From NCBI GenBank assembly GCA_964581795.1, contig CAZOPW010000046.1, forward strand, positions 1 to 20,193: a stretch of DNA of 20,193 nt, read 5' to 3'. This document shows, piece after piece, positions 7,525 through 13,727 of the stretch. The notes under the pieces are model-generated. The model was not told where the DNA came from and did not search any database. It saw only the letters and a program-made list of their open reading frames with translations. Positions within the stretch are counted from its first letter, which is position 1. The number at the start of each line of letters is the position of its first letter. This DNA comes from EX4572-165 sp964581795 (GTDB taxonomy: Archaea; Thermoplasmatota; E2; DHVEG-1). Position numbers and translations under genes: made by a program.

Positions 7525-9624
7525 TTACATTTCACAAATTCCCGATGGGCAACCTCCAGAATAATTTAAACTAACATTCACATACTCCTCATCTTCAATA
7601 TTTTTTGCTGAAGTTAACACCTGATTTTTTTTGGTACCATATCTATAAACCGTAATACCTTTACACTTTAATTGAAAAGCTTTGAAATAAATCTTTTTAA
7701 TATCATCAATAGAACTATTTGAAGGAAGATTCACTGTCTTTGAAACAGCATTATCGGTGTACTGTTGAAACGCTGCTTGCATTTTTACATGATCTTCTGG
7801 TTTGATATCAAAAGCTGTAAGAAAAATTCTTTTTAGTGATTCTGGAATCTCTTGGATATCTTGAATTGATCCTTTTTGAGCTATCTTTTTGATTAGATCC
7901 GAGGAATAAAGATTTCTATTATACAATTCTTTTTCAAATAAATCGTTTACTTCAAATAATTTTGTCCCGTGCATAATATTTCTAATAAATGCAACTCCAA
8001 AAAGTGGTTCAATACCACTGCAACATCCTGCAATAACACTAATGGAACCAGTTGGTGCAATAGTAGTTACTGTTGCATTTCTTAGATGGTCATATGTATC
8101 AGCCCATATACTTTGTTTAAAGTTTGGAAAAGAACCCTTTATTTTTCCTAGATCTTCAGACATTTTACGTGATTCATCAGTAATAAATTTCATTACCTGC
8201 TTTGCTTTATCTCGTGCTTGTTCAGAGTTATAACGAAGTGAAAGTTTAATTAATAATTCTGAAAATCCCATCACACCTAACCCAATTTTTCTATTTGATT
8301 TTGTTTCTTGTTCAATTTCGGGTATAGGAAATTCATTAACATCTATGATGTTATCTAAAAAATGAGTTGCTATCCTAACTGTTTCACGTAGTTTATCCCA
8401 ATTTACATCGGAATGGTCTGAAAGAACCATTTTTGAAAGATTGATAGAACCTAAATTGCAGCTTTCATAGGGGAGTAACGGTGTTTCACCACAAGGGTTA
8501 GTTGTTTCAATGTCTCCGATTTTTGGAGTAGGATTATGTCTATTTATTTCATCAAGAAACACTAAACCTGGATCTCCAGTTTTCCATGCTTGAAAACATA
8601 TTAAGTCAAACAAGTTTTTTGCAGATACAGTTTGTTCTACCTCACCAGTTCTAGGGTTAATCAAATTAAAATCTTTATTGTCTTTAACTGCTTTCATATA
8701 CTCATCTGTCACTGAAACTGATAAATTAAAATTTTCATATGCTCCCTCTTTTTCTTTTGCATTTATAAATTCTTGAATGTCGGGATGATTTATGTTGAGA
8801 GTACCCATGTTTGCTCCACGTCTTCTTCCTCCTTGTTTGATTACATCAGTTGTTTTATCGAATACTTTCATAAAGGAAATTGGGCCAGAAGCGATTCCTT
8901 TTGTAGTTTTGACAATATCTCCTTTTGGCCGAATTTTTGAAAAAGAAAAACCTGTTCCTCCACCTGATTTATGGATTAATGCCATATTTTTAATTGATTC
9001 AAATATTGAATCTAATGAATCCTGTATTGGTAAAACAAAACATGCGGAGAGCTGTTGAGAGGACTCTAATCCTGCGTTCATTAGTGTAGGGGAATTTGGT
9101 AGAAATTCTAGATTTTTCATCACAGTAAAAAAATCTTTTTTTGATTTTTCTTCATCGATTTTTGCATATTTTAAATCTGCTTCAGCTACTTTTTTAGCTA
9201 CTCGATAAAACATTTCAGAAGGAGTTTCGATAATTTCTCCTTTTTCGTTTTTTGCTAAGTATCTATCACGTAGGACTTTTATTGAATTAATATTTAATTT
9301 CAAATCATCTTTTACATCAAAAAAATGTTTCATTTGTCTTTGTTCTGTATGTTTTTGTCTGTATAGAATAAAAGCTTTTGCAGCATCTGCTAAATTATGT
9401 TTTATAAGAATTTTTTCAACATTATCTTGAATATGTTCAACTGAGGGAATTTGTTGATCATGTAAAGAAGATTCTAATTCTTTTATTACCTCATCACTAA
9501 ATGAGTCAGCCAACTCAGTTTCATTATCGGTTGCTATTAATGCCTTTCGTATTGCATTTGTGATTTTATTAGGTTTAAAATCAACTATTTTATTGTTTCT
9601 TTTCTTTACTTTTTTAATAGTCAT
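7525..9624 (-). CDS. nrdJ: Ribonucleoside-diphosphate reductase, adenosylcobalamin-dependent (class II)
   Basis: A complete 699-residue class II reductase; it converts ribonucleotides to deoxyribonucleotides using a thiyl radical made from adenosylcobalamin, so no separate radical subunit is expected, and none is seen nearby. Residues 1-95 form an ATP-cone allosteric domain. The catalytic barrel shows the redox Cys195 (SACFVLP), SGGGTGFSFS, the NPCGE motif with Asn376, radical Cys378 and Glu380, and Cys389 (ESCNLGS). The spacing 378/389 equals that of the Thermotoga enzyme. APTGSISVIAGCCSGIEP is the substrate-phosphate loop. The C-terminus has Cys692 and Cys697 (CPSGIC), the swinging pair that is re-reduced by thioredoxin-like partners. 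No intein is present, though archaeal reductases often carry them. ATG 9624 has no Shine-Dalgarno site; a TATA box about 34 bases upstream suggests an almost leaderless mRNA. Confidence 0.97.
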   Translation of the reverse strand: MTIKKVKKRNNKIVDFKPNKITNAIRKALIATDNETELADSFSDEVIKELESSLHDQQIPSVEHIQDNVEKILIKHNLADAAKAFILYRQKHTEQRQMKHFFDVKDDLKLNINSIKVLRDRYLAKNEKGEIIETPSEMFYRVAKKVAEADLKYAKIDEEKSKKDFFTVMKNLEFLPNSPTLMNAGLESSQQLSACFVLPIQDSLDSIFESIKNMALIHKSGGGTGFSFSKIRPKGDIVKTTKGIASGPISFMKVFDKTTDVIKQGGRRRGANMGTLNINHPDIQEFINAKEKEGAYENFNLSVSVTDEYMKAVKDNKDFNLINPRTGEVEQTVSAKNLFDLICFQAWKTGDPGLVFLDEINRHNPTPKIGDIETTNPCGETPLLPYESCNLGSINLSKMVLSDHSDVNWDKLRETVRIATHFLDNIIDVNEFPIPEIEQETKSNRKIGLGVMGFSELLIKLSLRYNSEQARDKAKQVMKFITDESRKMSEDLGKIKGSFPNFKQSIWADTYDHLRNATVTTIAPTGSISVIAGCCSGIEPLFGVAFIRNIMHGTKLFEVNDLFEKELYNRNLYSSDLIKKIAQKGSIQDIQEIPESLKRIFLTAFDIKPEDHVKMQAAFQQYTDNAVSKTVNLPSNSSIDDIKKIYFKAFQLKCKGITVYRYGTKKNQVLTSAKNIEDEEYVNVSLNYSGGCPSGICEM

Positions 9625-9652
9625 ATTAATTAATCAATTTAGCTGAATGATT

Positions 9653-9662
9653 CCTTTTATAA
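9653..9662 (-). promoter_or_regulatory. TATA box for nrdJ
   Basis: Minus-strand TTATAAAAGG, centred about 34 bases before the nrdJ ATG. Transcription would begin close to base 9631, leaving a leader of only a few bases, in agreement with the missing ribosome-binding site. Confidence 0.5.
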
Positions 9663-9746
9663 TTAAGGATTACTAAGATTCAAATAAATAATACGTTAAT
9701 TCTTATATTGAAAGTGTGCTGGTATATTGAATTTATATTTAATAAA

Positions 9747-9815
9747 TCATTTAATTAAAATCAAGAAATGTTTTAATGAATAAATAGTGTTGAAAAAAGA
9801 ATACATTAATATCAT
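9747..9815 (-). CDS. Possible 22-residue hydrophobic microprotein
   Basis: A very short frame between the divergent nrdJ and hydrolase genes. The only support is a Shine-Dalgarno-like AGGAGA (9821-9826, minus strand) five bases from its ATG; the product would be hydrophobic and aromatic with a single helix. The composition is what random A+T-rich sequence would give, so I hold this as a candidate only. Confidence 0.2.
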   Translation of the reverse strand: MILMYSFFNTIYSLKHFLILIK

Positions 9816-9846
9816 CAAATTCTCCTATTAAATTATGGAGATCATT

Positions 9847-10557
9847 ATGAACATAAAGATCTTAGGCACTCGTGGAGAAATTGAACCAACTAAGCCATAT
9901 CATTCCCGTCATTCAGGGGTTTTGATTGATAATAAGATTCTTTTTGATATTGGAGAAGAAAAGTTCTTAGATTATAATCCAAAATATGTTTTTATTACTC
10001 ATCTCCATCCAGACCATGCATTTTTTGTTAGAGATAATTACGATAAAAAAATTAATTTTTCTATGCCAGTTTACGGTCCTGAATCATTTAATAATATTGT
10101 TAAAAGAATAAAAAAGAGGAATATAAAGATTAGTTCATATACTATTCTTTCAATTCCCACCCATCATAGCAAAAAAGTCAAATCAACAGCATATTTAATT
10201 ACCAAGGATAATCAAAAAATTCTTTACACTGGTGATTTAATATGGATCAATAAAGAATATCATCATTTGTTGAAAAATATTGATTTGATTATTACTGAAG
10301 CAAGTTTTATTGGGCAACAAGGAATGATTCAGAGAGATAAGAAAACTGGTCAAATTTATGGTCATGCAGGAATACCAAAATTAATTAATTTATTTAAAAA
10401 ATTTACAAATAATATATTATTTCTTCATTTTGGAGAATGGTTTTTTGAAAACGTTCCAGAAGCTAGAAAAAAACTACAAAAACTTGGAATGAAAAATGAA
10501 GTTAATGTAATAACAAGTTATGATGGATTTGAATTCAAATTAATTGATTTAATATAA
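9847..10557 (+). CDS. Metallo-beta-lactamase-fold hydrolase
   Basis: A 236-residue cytoplasmic metal-dependent hydrolase. The metal motif HLHPDH is complete (His52, His54, Asp56, His57), followed by IPTHH, by YTGDL whose Asp bridges the two metals, and by a late LHFGEW carrying the final His. These are all ligands of a binuclear site. The short form, without the beta-CASP insert of RNA nucleases, is closer to PhnP/RNase Z-like phosphodiesterases and small hydrolases; the substrate is not predictable. ATG 9847 is chosen over the in-frame ATG at 9835 because GGAG at 9837-9840 sits six bases before it and because MNIKILGTRG is the usual first strand. No operon partner: nrdJ is divergent and the DUF2267 gene begins 88 bases downstream. 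Confidence 0.88.
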   Translation: MNIKILGTRGEIEPTKPYHSRHSGVLIDNKILFDIGEEKFLDYNPKYVFITHLHPDHAFFVRDNYDKKINFSMPVYGPESFNNIVKRIKKRNIKISSYTILSIPTHHSKKVKSTAYLITKDNQKILYTGDLIWINKEYHHLLKNIDLIITEASFIGQQGMIQRDKKTGQIYGHAGIPKLINLFKKFTNNILFLHFGEWFFENVPEARKKLQKLGMKNEVNVITSYDGFEFKLIDLI

Positions 10558-10645
10558 TTTTTTAACATGAATTACAACTTTTATTAATTCGTAATTAAGT
10601 AATTTTTATTTAAAAAAATTCAAATATGGCTAAGTAGGGTTAGGT

Positions 10646-11068
10646 ATGATTCGAACTATTAAAAATTTAGAAAATAGTATACACAAGACAAATGAATGGA
10701 TAAATGAAATAAAAGATGAATTACGTTGGGATGACGAAAAAACAGCATATACCGCACTTGAAGGGACATTACAACAGATTAGAGATATGTTAACTATTGA
10801 GGAAGCAACAGATTTTGGTTCTCAGTTACCATTAGTTCTCAGAGGAACATTTTATAGTAACTGGGACCCGTCCGATACTCCAAAAACAATGAAACGATCG
10901 AATTTTGTCAGCAGAATTCATGCTCATCTTGGTAATAATCCTGACATTGAACCAAATGATACAGTTCGAAAAGTACTTCATGTGATTGATAAGAAAATTT
11001 CAGAAGGAGAAGTCTCTGATATAAAAGCTCAACTTCCAGATGAAATAAAAAATTATTGGAATGATTAA
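10646..11068 (+). CDS. DUF2267 family protein
   Basis: A 140-residue all-helical soluble protein of the DUF2267 family. Family marks are the tandem helical halves: a first half with WDDEKTAYTALEGTLQQIRDMLTIEEATDFGSQLPLVLRG followed by FYSNWDP, and a second half with FVSRIHAHL...DTVRKVLHVIDKKISEGEVSDIKAQLP. The repeated SQLP/AQLP turn marks an internal duplication. Function is unknown; in bacteria such genes are often found with stress proteins. ATG 10646 follows AGGGT at 10635-10640 and a TATA-like TTATTTAAAA near 10606-10615. A T-rich tail at 11078-11092 would end the transcript. Confidence 0.87.
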   Translation: MIRTIKNLENSIHKTNEWINEIKDELRWDDEKTAYTALEGTLQQIRDMLTIEEATDFGSQLPLVLRGTFYSNWDPSDTPKTMKRSNFVSRIHAHLGNNPDIEPNDTVRKVLHVIDKKISEGEVSDIKAQLPDEIKNYWND

Positions 11069-11077
11069 AGACTAGTT

Positions 11078-11092
11078 ATTTTTTATTTTTTA
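11078..11092 (+). terminator. T-rich archaeal-type terminator after the DUF2267 gene
   Basis: Two T runs separated by one A, 10 bases after the stop codon, with no hairpin: the simple poly-T signal used by archaeal RNA polymerase. Confidence 0.4.
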
Positions 11093-11286
11093 ATTTTGAA
11101 ATAAATATTTACTACTTGGCAATAGAAAAATTTCTTGTATTAAATAAATGAAAACAAATTATAAATAATAGATAATTTGAAGAAATGAAATATTCTCAAT
11201 TTAATAAAAAGGAAGTCATTATTAAGATAAGATTAAGATAATTATTAATAGTTTAACGAATTTTTTTAACGTAGAGATGAAAAAAC

Positions 11287-11625
11287 ATGAAGAAAAATAT
11301 CTTGATAATTGTATTATTATTATTTTTGGTATTTATAAGTTTTAGTGGATGTTTAGATGAAAAAAATCAATTTATTGGAACTTGGGAAGCTCAGAACGGA
11401 AATACCACACTTGTTTTTAAGGAGAATAATAATGTATCAATTTCTGGTGATGGCCCATTGGATATTATTGAATTAACTGGAAATTTTGAATATTCGGTAG
11501 GAGAAAATACCATAACATTTTCCTCTGGTTCATTTGGAGTTACGTTGAATTATCAATTTCCAGAATCAGATGAACTTGTTTTAAGTAATGATCAAGGAAA
11601 TTCTGTTACATTTATTAAGCAATAG
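11287..11625 (+). CDS. Small lipoprotein with lipocalin-like beta domain
   Basis: A 112-residue exported lipoprotein. Residues 1-22 form a signal peptide with a lipobox (FSGC, Cys22 as the modified residue). The mature part starts with QFIGTWEAQNGNTTLVF and continues as alternating beta strands with ITFSSGSFGVTLNYQF; this is the lipocalin-like/DUF5640-type pattern found as extracytoplasmic small-molecule or sensor domains. The ligand is unknown. It lies alone behind a 218-base A+T-rich region containing an AGATAAGATTAAGATAA repeat (about 11225-11241), and is followed 35 bases later by the two-helix membrane protein, with which it may be co-expressed at the membrane. Confidence 0.8.
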   Translation: MKKNILIIVLLLFLVFISFSGCLDEKNQFIGTWEAQNGNTTLVFKENNNVSISGDGPLDIIELTGNFEYSVGENTITFSSGSFGVTLNYQFPESDELVLSNDQGNSVTFIKQ

Positions 11626-11660
11626 TGTATACTGAATAGAGGTATTCAGGAGTAATTGTA

Positions 11661-11843
11661 ATGATGATATTAGCGTTCATTGATGTTTCTTTGATTGTTC
11701 TTTTTTTTGTTATCATTATTGCTGCCATCATTGGTTGGTATCTGTTAAAATTTGCTATTTGGATCCTTCTAATTATCATTTTAACGGTATTTATTCTTGC
11801 TGGGCTTGATGCTTTATTTGGTTTCATTTCAAGTATAATTTAA
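11661..11843 (+). CDS. Small two-helix membrane protein
   Basis: A 60-residue, almost wholly hydrophobic protein: a first helix about 2-26, a short turn with a Trp-Tyr pair, and a second helix about 29-58. There is hardly any charge outside Asp8, Lys30 and Asp50. It is not recognisable as a known family. The coding case rests on CAGGAG at 11647-11652 placed eight bases before ATG 11661, on continuous hydrophobic character that matches two membrane spans, and on its position right after the lipoprotein gene. A reverse-strand frame over the same bases is polar but has no start signal and is treated as a shadow. Confidence 0.65.
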   Translation: MMILAFIDVSLIVLFFVIIIAAIIGWYLLKFAIWILLIIILTVFILAGLDALFGFISSII

Positions 11844-11948
11844 TTATTTTTTACTATTAGAGAAAATGAGATTAAATTTGTATTTCATTTATTTTTTAAA
11901 TATAATTACACTATTCTTAAATAGTGTCGAATTTTATAATCGATTGGA

Positions 11949-12113
11949 ATGATGAAGCAATTTCTCTGTCAAAAATGCGATGCAGTAATTATAGGGCATA
12001 ACACAGAAGAAGTAATGGAAAAAATTAAGAAGCATAATAACGAAGTTCATGAAATTGATGAAATGAACAAAGAAGATCTTGAAAAAAGAAAACGTATGAT
12101 AAAAACAGTCTGA
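11949..12113 (+). CDS. DUF1059 family small protein
   Basis: A 54-residue protein. It starts MMKQFLCQKCDAVIIG, continues HNTEEVMEKIKKHNNEVH and ends with a charged helix ...LEKRKRMIKTV. This is the DUF1059 layout: a strand with CxxC-type cysteines (Cys7, Cys10), a G.T.EEV helix and the .HN.EVH signature. Family members are widespread small proteins of unknown function, thought to bind metal through the Cys/His set. Either of the two adjacent ATG codons (11949 or 11952) could be used. The zinc ribbon gene follows 43 bases later, so these two may form a small operon of metal-binding proteins. Confidence 0.8.
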   Translation: MMKQFLCQKCDAVIIGHNTEEVMEKIKKHNNEVHEIDEMNKEDLEKRKRMIKTV

Positions 12114-12156
12114 TTATCAGAATTAATACAACTAAGAATTTATGTAGGTTTTCTAT

Positions 12157-12345
12157 ATGAAAGAATGTCCGAGTTGTGGAGCAAGGATACGAGGAAATGC
12201 AATTAAATGCCCAGAGTGTAATACTTCATTAGATGTAAATCAAGAATTTATTTGTATGAATTGTGAACGACGATTTTTTGGTAAAAGAAATGTTTGCCCT
12301 CATTGCGGGAGCAAAAATATTTATAAAAAATCTGAATATTTATAA
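12157..12345 (+). CDS. Double zinc ribbon protein
   Basis: A 62-residue protein made of two zinc ribbons: Cys4/Cys7 with Cys18/Cys21, and Cys33/Cys36 with Cys47/Cys50 (CPSCG, CPEC, CMNC, CPHCG). Each set of four should bind one zinc ion. Stand-alone double zinc ribbons of this kind are common in archaea and usually act as nucleic-acid-binding or protein-adaptor modules; a specific role cannot be read. ATG 12157 follows TAGGTTT (about 12144-12150). No signal peptide or membrane segment. Confidence 0.85.
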   Translation: MKECPSCGARIRGNAIKCPECNTSLDVNQEFICMNCERRFFGKRNVCPHCGSKNIYKKSEYL

Positions 12346-12400
12346 TCATTTATTATATTATTTATTATACAGTTAATTTTAAAACGATTTTAAGTCAATG

Positions 12401-12407
12401 TTATAAA
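12401..12407 (+). promoter_or_regulatory. TATA box for the SGP-motif exported protein
   Basis: TTATAAA about 40 bases before ATG 12444. A start of transcription near 12428 would leave the AGGAAG Shine-Dalgarno site at 12431-12436 just inside the leader, a coherent arrangement. Confidence 0.45.
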
Positions 12408-12443
12408 CACGATTGTTTTAATTTTTCTATAGGAAGAATATTT

Positions 12444-13250
12444 ATGAAAAAAAATCTAAAATTAATACTATTAAGCATTTTTTTGGTAGCAGTTCTTTTA
12501 TATCCAACGGTGATGGGAAATTTTACAGAATCAAATGAAAGAATGGATAGTATTGAACAAAATCAGAATGAACGTGAAAAAACAGTATCTATCATGTTAT
12601 CAGATTCAGAAAATAAAGAAAATAAAGTGAAAGAAATCAGTTTAGAAGAAGCACATACAATTAAAACAGAATTACTAACAATTGAAAATGAATATAAATC
12701 CGAGGAAAAAATTAGGAAACAAATGGATGTATTGCATCGAAATGGTTTACTCCCAAAATCTATAGATCTTGATGTTTACCTAAATGCATTAGATAAACTG
12801 CAAACCATTTTTGGCATTCAACAGAATCAACCAACGCAGATACTAAATACAGGATATATTTTTTCAGGACCTTCTATTGAATCAACGTTTAGTTTAGGTG
12901 GACAAACTTATCGTTTACAATCATTTGTGGGTGACTTATTGGAATACTATTTTGATATCCAATTATTAGATTATCAGGATAATGACACTTTGAATGGCAC
13001 TCATTTTATTTCATCTGTTTACAGTGGACCTGTTTTTGTTGGTATAAGCCCTGCTTCAGCATTTATCACAACGCTTGGAGCAGTTATTTCAGGGCCTTCT
13101 TTTATTTATGCTCCATTTCTTAGTATACGAGTTTTATTCTCCGGAGTTCATCTAACAGCAAAGATTTTTGAATGTCAAAATCCAGTGACGGTTTTTGATT
13201 GGCATTTAAATCTAGCAGTACTAGGTGTTCTAATTTATCAATCTAATTAG
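12444..13250 (+). CDS. Exported protein of unknown function with repeated SGP motifs
   Basis: A 268-residue protein that I cannot place in a family. It has a signal peptide (hydrophobic residues 6-24, cleavage near Gly25). The next 100 residues are highly charged, Glu/Lys/Asn-rich and helical (about 27-120). From residue 135 the character changes to beta-rich and hydrophobic, with a repeated element: YIFSGPS at 138-144, SVYSGPV at 191-197, AVISGPS at 213-219 and a degenerate LFSGV at 231-235. The last part is hydrophobic enough that one or two membrane segments (about 200-225 and 250-266) are possible. AGGAAG at 12431-12436 supports ATG 12444. It stands alone with its own TATA box. Helical stalk plus beta domain would fit a cell-surface protein, as inference. 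Confidence 0.75.
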   Translation: MKKNLKLILLSIFLVAVLLYPTVMGNFTESNERMDSIEQNQNEREKTVSIMLSDSENKENKVKEISLEEAHTIKTELLTIENEYKSEEKIRKQMDVLHRNGLLPKSIDLDVYLNALDKLQTIFGIQQNQPTQILNTGYIFSGPSIESTFSLGGQTYRLQSFVGDLLEYYFDIQLLDYQDNDTLNGTHFISSVYSGPVFVGISPASAFITTLGAVISGPSFIYAPFLSIRVLFSGVHLTAKIFECQNPVTVFDWHLNLAVLGVLIYQSN

Positions 13251-13390
13251 TAGAATACAGATATTTTGATTCAAATCCTAATATTATTTCAAAATAAATC
13301 ATAAAATAATTTTCTTAATTTTTCTTATCTAAAACATAATTCCACTTTTATTTTTTTAAATTGAAATTTTTAGCATTCTTTAATGCAACC

Positions 13391-13400
13391 CTATATAAAG
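13391..13400 (+). promoter_or_regulatory. TATA box of a leadered transcript
   Basis: CTATATAAAG is the cleanest archaeal TATA box in the window. The predicted start of transcription is near 13420, about 100 bases before the only following start codon (13523). Confidence 0.55.
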
Positions 13401-13419
13401 TGTGACAGCATATAGCATA

Positions 13420-13510
13420 TTAGAATCAATCTGACCTTTAACCGGATAATGGAAGAGGGGTAAAAGTTCCTACTTGCCATTCTTTTCAGTAAAGCTCTTT
13501 GATTTTTAAG
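13420..13510 (+). ncRNA. Candidate structured 5' leader or small RNA
   Basis: About 90 bases that are clearly richer in G and C than the flanking DNA and lie between a good TATA box and the Shine-Dalgarno site of the 55-residue gene. Possible pairings: CTGA (13431-13434) with TCAG (13489-13492), AATGG with CCATT, and AGGGG with TTCCT around a small loop. They could stack into one long irregular hairpin. I do not recognise a known riboswitch class. Confidence 0.35.
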
Positions 13511-13522
13511 AAGGATGTGAGT

Positions 13523-13690
13523 ATGGAAAAAGAAAAAAAATGGAAAAAAATATCTGAAGTGGATGGTTTTGTTATTGAAAAAAAAGGTGAAACTATCCGA
13601 GCTTTAGATGAAAATGGAAATATCATTAATAGTACTGAAGAGAAACCAAATCGATCTAAGAAATTAAATAATTATTCTGATCAACAGTAA
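13523..13690 (+). CDS. Small charged protein of unknown function
   Basis: A 55-residue hydrophilic protein, rich in Lys and Glu, with a short beta-like centre (VDGFVIEKKGETIRALDENGNII) and a disordered polar tail. I recognise no family. ATG 13523 is chosen because AAGGAT (about 13511-13516) sits seven bases before it; a TTG 24 bases upstream would put that site inside the gene. It is the only gene behind the strong TATA box and the long G+C-richer leader described here, which makes regulated expression likely. It converges on copB. Confidence 0.6.
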   Translation: MEKEKKWKKISEVDGFVIEKKGETIRALDENGNIINSTEEKPNRSKKLNNYSDQQ

Positions 13691-13707
13691 TTTTAAACAA
13701 ACCATCC

Positions 13708-13727
13708 AATAAGAATTTTATCTTATT
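13708..13727. terminator. Small dyad between convergent genes
   Basis: AATAAGA (13708-13714) and TCTTATT (13721-13727) form a 7-bp A+T stem around a 6-base loop. It overlaps the copB stop codon and could act as a weak bidirectional terminator. Confidence 0.3.

Noticed and set aside
9645..9672. Imperfect dyad ATTCCTT...AAGGATT upstream of nrdJ as an NrdR-like box
   Set aside because: Only about five pairs match, it overlaps the TATA box, and it does not resemble the known NrdR box.
11161..11241. Short + strand frame starting near 11185 (18 codons) in the gap before the lipoprotein
   Set aside because: No Shine-Dalgarno site, low-complexity Lys/Ile composition, expected by chance in A+T-rich DNA.
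13440..13465. Segment CCGGATAATGG resembling the GGATAATGCC core of the TPP riboswitch
   Set aside because: The 3' half of the core stem would need CC where GG is present, the CTGAGA element is missing, and the downstream gene has no thiamine link.
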